Shown here: positions 42,883 to 51,265 of the stretch, piece by piece | Layout: every line of letters begins with the position of its first letter | Numbering within the stretch: the first letter of the stretch is position 1 | Origin: Eubacteriaceae bacterium | Lineage (GTDB): Bacteria; Bacillota; Clostridia; Lachnospirales; Lachnospiraceae | Assembly: GCA_910575665.1 (NCBI GenBank) | Contig: CAJTFB010000009.1 | Coordinates: 36,712-100,711 of the forward strand | DNA length: 64,000 bases | Direction: 5' to 3' | Notes under the pieces: model-generated | Databases searched by the model: none | Told to the model about the DNA's origin: nothing | Seen by the model: only the letters and a program-made list of their open reading frames with translations | Made by a program: the position numbers and the translations under genes

Positions 42883-43575
42883 TTAGTTTAAACTGCTTGT
42901 TTTCTGCTTTTTTAAATCCGCTACTGTCTTCCCCGCATCCAATTCCTCTATCACTTCATCAAATGTATACATCTCATTCATAAGCAGAACTGCCACTTCA
43001 ACCCTGTCCTCTTTTTCCAGCGACATGTCCTCTAACTTCTGCACCTGCTCCTTCGTCAGTCCCAGCTGCTCCTCTGTGGTAAGAATCTCACTATCCTTTA
43101 CGATATCCGACCATCTCCGGTGTTCGGAAACCTTTCCTTTGGCTTCCGCCAGTTCCATTGCCTTCCTTCCCGTTTTCGCAGACAATCTCTCTGCCTCCTG
43201 CAGGTCTTCCAGGGCATATCCCTCTTTTTCCATCTGGTATTTCTTGTTCTCCGGAATAGTAAAGAATAATTTCTCCAGTTCCTCTGCTGTCTTTTCCCAG
43301 TCCCCTGTCTTTCTCTGCTGCTCCGCCACGTCCTCCCTGGACATCTCATAGAGTTCAGCATACAAGTCTGCTGTCTCCCGGTCAGAAGTACTCAGGGAAA
43401 GATAATTATCCTCTTTCTTTTTTTCTGCACTCTGCTCATTCTCTGTACTATGCTTACTGTGGTTTTGATCATCTTTCTGTAACACAAAAAATACCATTCC
43501 TGTAATAACAAACATCAAAGACACCAAAACACCTATAACACAAGCCTTTTTCTTTGTGTTGATTACCTTCTTCAA
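42883..43575 (-). CDS. Small membrane-anchored helical protein of the RHS operon (copy 2)
   Basis: 230 residues, closely similar to the protein at 18759-19430 across its length, with one N-terminal TM helix and a helical external domain (ENYLSL-like segment, TADLYAELYEMSREDVAEQQ, MYTFDEVIEELDAGKTVADL). A TTG start is used again. It is seven residues longer, mostly in the linker after the TM segment (NHSKHSTENEQSAEKK). Function unknown; the strict position upstream of the RHS gene in both copies suggests a partner of the RHS protein. Confidence 0.8.
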   Translation of the reverse strand: MKKVINTKKKACVIGVLVSLMFVITGMVFFVLQKDDQNHSKHSTENEQSAEKKKEDNYLSLSTSDRETADLYAELYEMSREDVAEQQRKTGDWEKTAEELEKLFFTIPENKKYQMEKEGYALEDLQEAERLSAKTGRKAMELAEAKGKVSEHRRWSDIVKDSEILTTEEQLGLTKEQVQKLEDMSLEKEDRVEVAVLLMNEMYTFDEVIEELDAGKTVADLKKQKTSSLN

Positions 43576-43666
43576 ATCAAAAACCCCCGTTCAGGAAAAT
43601 GTCTCTCCAGACATATAACAACTACGAGCATCACATTTCGCGTGACCACCTTGGTTCGCTCAATAC

Positions 43667-43686
43667 CCTGCGGGTCAGACCGCAGG
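43667..43686. other. GC-rich hairpin in copy-2-specific intergenic insert
   Basis: CCTGCGG, six-base loop, CCGCAGG. It lies in about 70-90 bases (roughly 43620-43710) that have no counterpart between the copy-1 genes. There is no U-run. It may be a small inserted palindromic element or an attenuator. Confidence 0.5.
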
Positions 43687-43713
43687 TAGTATCACTTTGC
43701 CTTTTCGTAAATC

Positions 43714-43754
43714 AGGACTTACCAGCTATGAAAATCCCATAACTGGCAAATCCT
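43714..43754 (-). other. Intergenic hairpin, copy 2, overlapping the kelch 3' end
   Basis: The same 12-base arms as at 19483-19512 (AGGATTTGCCAG and CTGGTAAGTCCT), with the loop lengthened by about 11 bases so that the stem can extend (TATG with CATA). The stop codon of the copy-2 kelch gene lies inside this loop. Confidence 0.55.
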
Positions 43755-46700
43755 TCTCCCCCCGCTCCAGGCTCCCGGCCAGTTTCAGCACCAGAACGCC
43801 CTTTTTCGGCTGGTATTTCAAGAGGGTAACCCCGTCCGCCCCGTCCCGCAGCACCCCCTCTTCCTCAAAAGAGGAGGCATTCAATATCTGCATTTCATCG
43901 GGATCGACGGTTACGGTCACAATCTTCGTCTGTCCCTTTTTGAGATTTCCAGCTGTTACCTGTAGTTCGTAGGCTTCGCCCTTCTTCACCAGCATTTCCT
44001 TTGTGGTGCTTTTTACTTTCACCGAATACTGCTCCACTGCATCCAGCACGCCGTATCCTGGCATTTCCCCGCCGATGCTGTACAGTTCATTTTCGGCTGC
44101 TGCCAGTGCGGACTCTTTCTTTGCCAGGTTCATGGCGGATACCTGGCTCCACTCGTCGGTGTAGGCGTCATAGACAAGGACTTCTTTGGTCTCCGCCTCT
44201 TTTACCATGTATATCTTTCCGCGGATGACAGCGGATGCCTTATATTTGTCGGATGCCGCAAATGGGCACGCTGTCCCGGCGTCTTCAAAGAGGTTGTCTT
44301 CCGGGAGATATTCCTGCCAGAACATCTTCTCCCCCTCCTCTTTTAATACAAACACGCGGTTGTCCACGCTGGCAGCGTCAATGACTCTGCTGGTATCCGG
44401 CATCACTGCCGTTTCCCAGGTATCCGTCCTGATGTCATAGATTTCTGCTTTATCGGTTGCCCCTGCCTTTGTCCATGTATAAAGCTTATCTTTACTGACT
44501 GCGGCTGCCAGGTTGGTCCGGCCCTCTGCCAGATCCGCCTTCTTCTGCCACTGCTTTGTCTCCGTGTTGAATGCATAGACAGAATTTAACACTTTTGCCA
44601 TGACACTGGTATCCGTCTGACCGCCAACAACATAGATCTCATTGCTGCAGGTAAACATGGCTGCTTTGCAGATGCCGGCTGCCGTTCCTGGATAATCCGG
44701 CAGCGCTTCCCAGATTTTCTTTTCCGTATCGTATACTGTAAAACTCTTCAGGGAAGCAGCGGCATTTTCCCCGCCGAGGACATAGATCTTTCCGCCCGCC
44801 GTGACTGCAGAGGCATTTTTTCTGCCCTCCTGCATCGGCGTCGTGTAGACCCACTCGGACTGGCTGTCCGTATTGAAGATCATGCGGGAAGCCTCCCCGG
44901 TAAGGGATGCGCTTTCCCTTGCCGTTACCGTGAAGCCAAGGATCTTTCCTGCTGTTTCATTATTATATATGTGATCATAGGCCGTGCCTGTCACGACCAC
45001 TTCACTGATCTTCCTGCCGCCGTCATAGATGCAGACCAGATATTCCCTGGCATTCTCCACCGCGTTCCATGTGATGGTAACTTTGTCCTGCCCCCGTATG
45101 CCTGCCGGCTCTGGAATAGCAAAACGCTTCCTGAGGTGGATGGTGTAATTTCCCGTCCCATTATTCTTTACATTTACTTTCAGATATTTCCTGCCCTCGT
45201 ATGCCCCGGTAAATAGGAAGTTGTGGTCCAGGCCGGAGTTGTCGTCATAACCCACCCGTTCTTTACCCAGGTCATACATGATCGCCTGAGTGTCCATAGA
45301 GGATTCGGTGTAAATGTCATAGGCGATGCCCGGTTTGGTTTCAAAGTAATAGTAATTTTCCTGCCCCGCACGGATCACGGAACGGGTAACCGGAACATTT
45401 TCTTTCAGTTCCTCTGCCCCGTCAAAGCCCACAATCTCATAGTGTACTGTTACGTAGGGATTCCGGTCCAGCTTCGCCTGGTAGGCACCATTGGCGTTAT
45501 CTGGTACCAGTGCCACACCGTAGCCCGCTTCCCCGGCAGCCCATGCCTTCACTATGTCGGTTATGTCGCACTGGTAACGGCCTGCCTTCTGGATCCCTAC
45601 AACAGCGGAGGCGGCCGCTTCGTAAGCGGGACGGTTGTTATAGGTTAATTGATTGACACTCCAGTTCTCCTTTACTTTATGGATGCCGATGTCAAAAATT
45701 TTTCCCGCCCCCAGTCTTAGTGTTTTCTCACTTTTGATATGCAGTGCGGCATCCCGGATCTGCACATCTTGGTTTTTCCATTCTGCAGGCATGGACATTT
45801 TGGCAAATGCCACGCATTTGTTTGCCTGCAGTAACAGGGACTTGTCATATCCATAGGTTCCCTCCGGAGCCCCGGCATAGGCGGCCCCTACTCTGACGTC
45901 CCTGCTGTGCCGGTCAGTCAGATAGGTGGTGCGGATCTCCACCGGATATTTTCTTTTTCTGCTGTTCCACCATTTTTTGTCCGGTGTCACTTTGAGGATT
46001 TTTGTTTTTTTGTTGTAACTAAGTTTTACTCTGGATGTGGAAACCCCGCAGGCATCAGTAATTTTAGTACTCATGCGGGTAAACTTTGCGTTTCCTTTTC
46101 TGGTCTTGAAATAGATTTTTTTCCCTTTCACCTTTACTTTCAGCTTCGTATTGAGTTTGAAGGAAAGGGCTCTGCTTTTCTGTTTTTTATGTATGGTAAG
46201 GATCTCCTGCACCTTTTCCGGGAAAATGTCGTAGGAGACGCTGGTTTTTTTCATGACTTTTTGATAGGTGGCCCTGTTCTGGTTCAGCACGTCCGTTACC
46301 GCCTTTTTCCCCGGATTGCTTACCTCTGCCTTAGCCGCCTTCATCTTTTTTCCTTTCAGGGCAACCGACAGGCTGGCCTTGCCCCGCTTCATGGATACCA
46401 TGGATTTCTTGTTTGCTTTTCTGGATATTTTAATGGCCAGATCCGTGGCTTTGGTTTTGTAATTTTTCCTGCCGGATCTGACCAGGGTGGTGTCGATTTC
46501 TTTCCATATGCTGTTTTTCGAAGAACCATTTGTTTTTTTATAGTGGGCGGGCATGGAGTATACCACTGCGGTATAACTTCCGTCGGACATGGCAAACTGC
46601 TTGACGAACCTGTCTCTTTCTGCCGGTATCTCTCCTGTGATGGCGGCATCTGCACTGGCTGCTTCCGATATGGCAGCGTCCGCCTTGAGTTCCTGTTCTT

Positions 46701-46797
46701 TGGGCAGGCCGGTGCCGCAGAAGGAGGCCAGCACCAGTCCGCCTGCCAGCAGGCTGCCCAGTAGGATTTTTTTATTTTTTTCAGCATTCTTTTTCAT
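43726..46797 (-). CDS. Secreted DNRLRE/PPC/FnIII/kelch protein, C-terminus replaced (copy 2)
   Basis: 1,023 residues, similar to copy 1 from the signal sequence through the DNRLRE, PPC, FnIII and kelch regions. At the C-terminus, copy 1 reads LERGESFETYQSIPVEAKMD and continues to KKEK, but copy 2 switches after LERGE to KDLPVMGFS and stops. The switch is a deletion of roughly 100 bases that fuses the coding sequence to the intergenic hairpin arm. The final strand of the cohesin-like domain is lost, so folding of that domain may be affected. ATG at 46797 with GGAGGA seven bases upstream. Confidence 0.87.
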   Translation of the reverse strand: MKKNAEKNKKILLGSLLAGGLVLASFCGTGLPKEQELKADAAISEAASADAAITGEIPAERDRFVKQFAMSDGSYTAVVYSMPAHYKKTNGSSKNSIWKEIDTTLVRSGRKNYKTKATDLAIKISRKANKKSMVSMKRGKASLSVALKGKKMKAAKAEVSNPGKKAVTDVLNQNRATYQKVMKKTSVSYDIFPEKVQEILTIHKKQKSRALSFKLNTKLKVKVKGKKIYFKTRKGNAKFTRMSTKITDACGVSTSRVKLSYNKKTKILKVTPDKKWWNSRKRKYPVEIRTTYLTDRHSRDVRVGAAYAGAPEGTYGYDKSLLLQANKCVAFAKMSMPAEWKNQDVQIRDAALHIKSEKTLRLGAGKIFDIGIHKVKENWSVNQLTYNNRPAYEAAASAVVGIQKAGRYQCDITDIVKAWAAGEAGYGVALVPDNANGAYQAKLDRNPYVTVHYEIVGFDGAEELKENVPVTRSVIRAGQENYYYFETKPGIAYDIYTESSMDTQAIMYDLGKERVGYDDNSGLDHNFLFTGAYEGRKYLKVNVKNNGTGNYTIHLRKRFAIPEPAGIRGQDKVTITWNAVENAREYLVCIYDGGRKISEVVVTGTAYDHIYNNETAGKILGFTVTARESASLTGEASRMIFNTDSQSEWVYTTPMQEGRKNASAVTAGGKIYVLGGENAAASLKSFTVYDTEKKIWEALPDYPGTAAGICKAAMFTCSNEIYVVGGQTDTSVMAKVLNSVYAFNTETKQWQKKADLAEGRTNLAAAVSKDKLYTWTKAGATDKAEIYDIRTDTWETAVMPDTSRVIDAASVDNRVFVLKEEGEKMFWQEYLPEDNLFEDAGTACPFAASDKYKASAVIRGKIYMVKEAETKEVLVYDAYTDEWSQVSAMNLAKKESALAAAENELYSIGGEMPGYGVLDAVEQYSVKVKSTTKEMLVKKGEAYELQVTAGNLKKGQTKIVTVTVDPDEMQILNASSFEEEGVLRDGADGVTLLKYQPKKGVLVLKLAGSLERGEKDLPVMGFS

Positions 46798-46831
46798 CGT
46801 GTTCCTCCGATCATTTTGTCTATCATATTTC

Positions 46832-46881
46832 CCGATGGTGCCAATTGATACCCAGTTACATCCAAGACATCGGTCTCTTGG
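46832..46881 (-). promoter_or_regulatory. Structured 5' leader with possible pseudoknot (copy 2)
   Basis: Same arrangement as in copy 1: a six-pair hairpin at 46862-46881 whose loop can pair with the six bases at 46832-46837. The leader differs from copy 1 by only two changes outside the pairing segments. Confidence 0.45.
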
Positions 46882-46902
46882 TAGTACCGTTACAATATCT
46901 TA

Positions 46903-46968
46903 ATTATACATAATATTACATAGTCTCACAAGAACAAAAGTTCGACATAAAACGACAGAATTCGACAA
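46903..46968 (-). promoter_or_regulatory. Promoter of kelch-RHS operon with three TGTC repeats (copy 2)
   Basis: TTGTGA (46926-46931), 17 bases, TATAAT (46903-46908) on the minus strand, with TGTC repeats upstream at 10-bp spacing (complement GACA at 46944, 46954, 46964). The bases between the repeats have drifted relative to copy 1 while the repeats and spacing are kept. Confidence 0.65.
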
Positions 46969-47063
46969 CACTGAGGAGAATGGATATTTTAGAAAGTACG
47001 TAGCGGTTTGCAAATCCCAGTTTATACTATAACCAAAAGAAATCTCTCGAGATCCCCAGGATC

Positions 47064-47096
47064 TAAAAAAACTCCCAGTAAACTATGGGAGTTTTT
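47064..47096 (-). terminator. Intrinsic terminator after the HAM1-like gene (copy 2)
   Basis: A ten-pair stem (AAAACTCCCA on the plus strand with TGGGAGTTTT) and an eight-base loop, with T-runs on either side, so it could work in both directions. It separates the HAM1-like gene from the kelch promoter. Confidence 0.8.
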
Positions 47097-47144
47097 AATA
47101 CCATTATGTAAATGGGCATTGGTTGTTATATATCCTTTCAAATG

Positions 47145-47753
47145 TCAACGATGGGATAAAATCCTTCGGAAAAAATTCAAAAATCCATCTTCCACCGCCA
47201 TCGAATCTAATGTTTCATGGGATAGATCATGAAAGTATTTACCACTTTTTATGTCTATGGATAAACTGTCCAACGGAAACCCTTCTTTCAAAACAGGGTG
47301 CGGTTGATCTGTAATAATAAACGTTTCACTCTCCATGGATGGCTCCATCGCCTCAAAAATATGCTCTTTATCCAGTACGAAACAGATCGCATTTTTATAT
47401 CTGGCTGTCAAATCTCCATACCGCCTTGCAAGATCTGAATAATACGCAATCATCTCCTCATCTGTCAAACGTTTTCCCGCTATCGTACGCACATGAACCC
47501 CTGGCTGGATATCCTCGGGAATGCCATCAAAATACAGTCCGGAATCGCAGGAAAATACCGGAATATGAAAGGCATGATAATATGCCAGCGCCTTTTGTCT
47601 GGCATTTTCCAAAGGTGTCTTACCTGTCTCGGGCACATCCGGAATCTCACAATCCAGATCTTTCAGTCCGATCAATTCTATTTCTATTTTTTTCAGTTTT
47701 TTCTTCATGGAAGATAACTTGGCAGGGTTTCCCGTACCATATAGTAATTTCAT
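47145..47753 (-). CDS. HAM1/RdgB-like nucleotide pyrophosphatase (copy 2, intact)
   Basis: 202 residues beginning MKLLYGTGNPAKLSSMKKKL, which carries the TGNxxK nucleotide-binding motif of the HAM1/RdgB family. Further motifs include FSCDSGLYFDGIPEDIQPGV and HVRTIAGKRLTDEEM. The family hydrolyses inosine and xanthosine triphosphates. It is diverged from the housekeeping rdgB type, so substrate may differ. It lies upstream of, but is transcriptionally separate from, the kelch-RHS operon (terminator at 47064). GAGGA precedes the ATG. Confidence 0.8.
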   Translation of the reverse strand: MKLLYGTGNPAKLSSMKKKLKKIEIELIGLKDLDCEIPDVPETGKTPLENARQKALAYYHAFHIPVFSCDSGLYFDGIPEDIQPGVHVRTIAGKRLTDEEMIAYYSDLARRYGDLTARYKNAICFVLDKEHIFEAMEPSMESETFIITDQPHPVLKEGFPLDSLSIDIKSGKYFHDLSHETLDSMAVEDGFLNFFRRILSHR

Positions 47754-47786
47754 TTGGGTCCTCCTGAGATAAATTACAATTTGTTG

Positions 47787-48392
47787 TTACTTTTTAGCTT
47801 TAAGAAACAATCCTTTTTCTTTTCCATAAACCTGTACTGACTTAAATCCATAATTAGAAAAGATTTCCTCTAACTCTTTTTTGCTGTATATCCTCACATC
47901 TCCACTTTTTGAAAAGGAAAACCAGAATTTATTTGCCAAAAATCTCATTACTGCTCCAAAGTTAGGTTCAGCTATATACACTTCACCATTTTTCTTTAAA
48001 ACTCTCCTACATTCATTTACAAATCCCTGGGGATTATCAAAATGATGAAATGCACAACATATCGTTATAATATCAATGCTTTCATTACTCCATTCAAGTG
48101 GATAACATGGCTTTACCTCAAAATTCATATTAGGATAACGCATTTTTGCGGCTTGAATCATATTTTCTGATATATCTATTCCATTTGCTTGAATGTTTGC
48201 TTTTTTTGATAATTCCCCCAACAGAGTTCCGTTTCCACATGCAACATCGAGAACGACATTATCTTCCCTCAAATTTATTGTATTAACCAGTTCATTAATA
48301 TGAAATCTGGTATATCGTCCTTCTCTCGATGTATCATATTCATATGCTATTTTATTGTAAGTAATTCTTGATTCTTCTGTTTTGTTAATCAT
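47787..48392 (-). CDS. Class I SAM-dependent methyltransferase
   Basis: 201 residues with motif I VVLDVACGNGTLLGEL, the acidic loop NGIDISENMI and a CCAFHHFDNPQGFV segment, the pattern of small-molecule methyltransferases (Methyltransf_11/25). The substrate cannot be told. It lies 33 bp upstream of the duplicated HAM1-like gene and 31 bp downstream of another methyltransferase gene. Confidence 0.8.
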   Translation of the reverse strand: MINKTEESRITYNKIAYEYDTSREGRYTRFHINELVNTINLREDNVVLDVACGNGTLLGELSKKANIQANGIDISENMIQAAKMRYPNMNFEVKPCYPLEWSNESIDIITICCAFHHFDNPQGFVNECRRVLKKNGEVYIAEPNFGAVMRFLANKFWFSFSKSGDVRIYSKKELEEIFSNYGFKSVQVYGKEKGLFLKAKK

Positions 48393-48423
48393 ATCATCAT
48401 TCTACTCCACATATAACTAAAGG

Positions 48424-49179
48424 TTATTGCTTACTCGCTACAATCGTGAACTCGCCCGGTATCTTCTCATTTGTCCATGCAGGATGTTCATCAAACTTTC
48501 TTAACGTAAAACCACTATTAATGACTGAATTGATAATCTCACTAACTGTATACTTTCTATAACTGCACTTAGGCATCTGCTCTCGAACCTTTTCCTCAAA
48601 AAAACGGGCATGCGCCATTTCTCCTTCAAAAATTTCCTTTGAAAAGTAGCTCATAGTTGGCTGTTCCAAATTCAATATGTCTGATATTTTTGTAAATGGA
48701 TGAAAATCACTACATATCATTCTTCCATTGTCTTTCAATAACGAATACATGATGCCCATAAACTCATCAATGTCATGAAAATAATGTAATATTCCCCCTT
48801 CCATAAACACTACATCAAAATAATTTCCGTATTTCCCCATATCAATTTCTAAAATATCACATACTTCAAAATTCAAATCAACTTTTGCGGCTGCTGCGAC
48901 TTCCAGCGCATATTTCTTATTATCTTCTGAAATATCAAAGACCGTAACTTCTGCTCCTAAAACAGCTAAGGGAACCGCCTTCTTTCCGCAAGAACCACAT
49001 ATGTTTGCTATTTTCACACCACTGTAAGTATCAAAATAATCAGAATATCTTTTCAACATTTCCATAGGATTTTCCAAGTCCTTTTTTGCTCTATCAACTG
49101 GTGTGCCTGATTGTTTCACCCAAAACTCATACGCATTATATTCCCACGCCCTCTTATTTTGAATACTATAATCTACCAT
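48424..49179 (-). CDS. Class I SAM-dependent methyltransferase
   Basis: About 251 residues from MVDYSIQNKRAWEYNAYEFW. Motif I is VKIANICGSCGKKAVPLAVL, with VTVFDISEDN following and MEGGILHYFHDIDEF in the usual motif IV region. The Cys-Gly-Ser variant of motif I is seen in a subgroup annotated simply as SAM methyltransferases. ATG at 49179 has GGAGG ten bases upstream; the longer frame begins with TTG before that site. Probably cotranscribed with the next methyltransferase. Confidence 0.78.
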   Translation of the reverse strand: MVDYSIQNKRAWEYNAYEFWVKQSGTPVDRAKKDLENPMEMLKRYSDYFDTYSGVKIANICGSCGKKAVPLAVLGAEVTVFDISEDNKKYALEVAAAAKVDLNFEVCDILEIDMGKYGNYFDVVFMEGGILHYFHDIDEFMGIMYSLLKDNGRMICSDFHPFTKISDILNLEQPTMSYFSKEIFEGEMAHARFFEEKVREQMPKCSYRKYTVSEIINSVINSGFTLRKFDEHPAWTNEKIPGEFTIVASKQ

Positions 49180-49324
49180 CTTTGACGATCCTCCAATGCT
49201 CAACTTGTTTTTTGATTATACCACTTCAATTCTCCATTTACCACAAAAATATAGGGCATAGCAAACGCAACGCCCCATATTTCTTGTCGTTCCAATATGT
49301 TCCCCGGTTAGATTGAGTATATTC

Positions 49325-49648
49325 TTAGAGATTTTCATCGCCCCATTGCTTCATATGTTCAAAAACGGGAATGAAGCTTTTCCCCAGGTCAGTAAGGTTA
49401 TATTCCACATGGGGAGGAACTTCTTTGTAATCATGGCGGGTAATGAATCCGTCTGCTTCCAGTTCCCGAAGCTGCTTTGTCAGGCTCGATTCCGTAATAT
49501 CACCAATATGTCTGCGAAGTTCTCCAAATCGGTGTATATCCCGAAAGGCGATGTAATAGATGATTTCAATTTTCCATTTACCGCCTAAAATTTTTTGTAT
49601 GGTAGAAACTGTTTTGCAGCGTTCAACAGCCAATGTGCTTTTTTTCAT
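49325..49648 (-). CDS. HxlR-family transcriptional regulator
   Basis: About 107 residues with the HxlR winged-helix: CKTVSTIQKILGGKWKIEII, FGELRRHIGDITESSLTKQL, then EVPPHVEYNLTDLGKSF. Such regulators respond to electrophile, redox or metabolite stress and control adjacent divergent genes. The start MKKSTLAVERC (49648) has GAGGAG eight bases upstream; longer frames lack this. It is divergent from the radical SAM gene and a perfect palindrome lies between them. Confidence 0.88.
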   Translation of the reverse strand: MKKSTLAVERCKTVSTIQKILGGKWKIEIIYYIAFRDIHRFGELRRHIGDITESSLTKQLRELEADGFITRHDYKEVPPHVEYNLTDLGKSFIPVFEHMKQWGDENL

Positions 49649-49670
49649 TCCTGCCACTCCTCTCTGAAAT

Positions 49671-49767
49671 AGTATAACACACCTTTTCTCAAAAAACAAT
49701 GTACCATCCATATATAGGTACTACAAAAAAGTACAGTACTTGTAAAATCGTTGTACACAAGTATAAT
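49671..49767. promoter_or_regulatory. Divergent promoters with palindromic operator
   Basis: Minus strand: TTGTTT (49694-49699), 17 bases, TATACT (49671-49676) for the hxlR-type gene. Plus strand: TTGTAA (49740-49745), 16 bases, TATAAT (49762-49767) for the radical SAM gene. The perfect 13-bp palindrome AAGTACAGTACTT (49729-49741) touches the plus-strand -35 box, a natural operator for the HxlR dimer. Confidence 0.65.
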
Positions 49768-49798
49768 TAGTATAAACCACAGAAAAGGAGATGTGTTT

Positions 49799-50698
49799 AT
49801 GCACTACACAGGAACGATTTGGCGACCGCCGTATGAAGCGGCATCACTTTTATTAGAAGTAACGGCAGGCTGTACGCATCACAAGTGCAAGTTTTGTACC
49901 TTGTATCATGATTTGCCGTTCAGATTCAGAATGTCCCCTATGGAGGATATTGAGTGTGATTTGCGGGAGGTGAAAAGAGGATTCAAAGGTTGGAACAGCG
50001 GACGTATAGACCGAGTGTTTCTGACAGGAGCTAACCCATTTGTTTTGTCCTATGACAAATTAGCTGCGATTGCAGAGCTAATCCACAAATATCTTCCGTC
50101 CGTAAAATCTATCGGCTCCTTTGCAAGGATTACAGATGTTACCCCTAAAACCAATGAAGAACTTGCCAAACTGCGGACTATGGGGTATGACGGCCTGACG
50201 ATAGGAATAGAAACAGGCGATGATGAAGCCTTGCGGTTTATGAACAAAGGATATACATCTGCCGACATCATAGAGCAATGCCAAAGATTAGATGCAGCGG
50301 ATATTCATTACAGTTTCTTTTATCTGGTAAGTATTTCTGGGGCAGGTCGTGGAGAAATCGGAGCAAAATTGACGGCTGAACTATGCAATCAGATACATCC
50401 TACACTCATCGGAGCAAATATGCTTACGATTTATCCCGATTCTGAGCTTTATACTGAAATACAGCGCGGGAACTGGCATGAGGAAGGTGAACTTGAAAAA
50501 TACAAAGAGGTACGGACACTTATTGAAAATTTGCAGATACCTACTATCTTTGCGGCAATGGGAGCTTCCAATGCGTATCAGTTTCACGGGCAACTGCCCA
50601 AAGACAGAAAAAAGCTGCTGTCATTTCTTGATGAAATCATAGGAAATGTCAGCGAAGACGAATTACAGCGGTATAGAAAAAGCGTCCATCATCTATAA
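49799..50698 (+). CDS. Radical SAM protein
   Basis: 299 residues with the [4Fe-4S] cluster motif CTHHKCKFC (CxxxxCxxC spacing, as in the Elp3-like oxidoreductase group) near residue 22, then LTIGIETGDDEALRFMNKGY, a SAM-binding segment. Radical SAM proteins with this N-terminus (GTIWRPPYEA) are a widespread uncharacterised group. ATG at 49799 has AGGAG eight bases upstream. The HxlR regulator and operator suggest induction by a specific stress or compound. Confidence 0.85.
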   Translation: MHYTGTIWRPPYEAASLLLEVTAGCTHHKCKFCTLYHDLPFRFRMSPMEDIECDLREVKRGFKGWNSGRIDRVFLTGANPFVLSYDKLAAIAELIHKYLPSVKSIGSFARITDVTPKTNEELAKLRTMGYDGLTIGIETGDDEALRFMNKGYTSADIIEQCQRLDAADIHYSFFYLVSISGAGRGEIGAKLTAELCNQIHPTLIGANMLTIYPDSELYTEIQRGNWHEEGELEKYKEVRTLIENLQIPTIFAAMGASNAYQFHGQLPKDRKKLLSFLDEIIGNVSEDELQRYRKSVHHL

Positions 50699-50716
50699 GG
50701 GAAAGGAAGGACAATC

Positions 50717-51209
50717 ATGCACTTTACAGGCAGAACCTGGCGACCACCCTATGAAGCTCATTCGGTCATCATACAGGCTACCTCTGGCTGCACCTATCAT
50801 AAATGCAAGTTTTGCAGCCTGTATAAAAACGAGTGCTTCCGGATGTCGCCTATTAAAGAATTTGAAGAAGATTTGGAAGAGATAAAAAGTTATCAGCCAG
50901 CTTAATCCATATTTTATTTCCGTGGACTCTCTCACGCTTTTCCCTGACACGGAGCTGTACCAGATGGCACAGCAGGGCTTGTTTGTGCCTGCCGAAGAAA
51001 AAGAGCGTATCCGTGAATTGCAAATCCTAATCAATAACCTAAATATACGCACACACCTATTTGCGAACACGGTATCTAATTTCACGCCAGTAACGGCGTG
51101 GCTTCCCTATGACCGTGAAAAAGTAACGAATGAATTGCAATATGTTTTAGATCATACCGGTGAAATGGAGATGCAGGAATATAGAAAAAATTTGAAGTCT
51201 TTGGGATAA
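50717..51209 (+). pseudogene. Radical SAM paralogue with internal deletion
   Basis: The first 62 codons (MHFTGRTWRPPYEAHSVIIQ, cluster motif CTYHKCKFC) match the N-terminus of the preceding gene. From 50890 a different frame (VISQLNPYFISVDSLTLFPD to the stop at 51209) matches its C-terminal third. Around 130 residues of the middle are missing and the join is out of frame. It is a decayed tandem duplicate. Confidence 0.85.
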
Positions 51210-51265
51210 GTTCCACCCAAATGAAAATAGTCTAAGGGGCTGTCTTATTTCCATCTGTTTTTGGA

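Larger units (their letters stand above)
36670..47753 (-). repeat. Segmental duplication, copy 2
   Basis: Second copy of the four-gene block at 12561-23605, same order and direction. It carries an extra stretch of roughly 70-90 bases between the kelch and small-protein genes, a shortened kelch C-terminus and an intact HAM1-like start codon. Confidence 0.9.
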
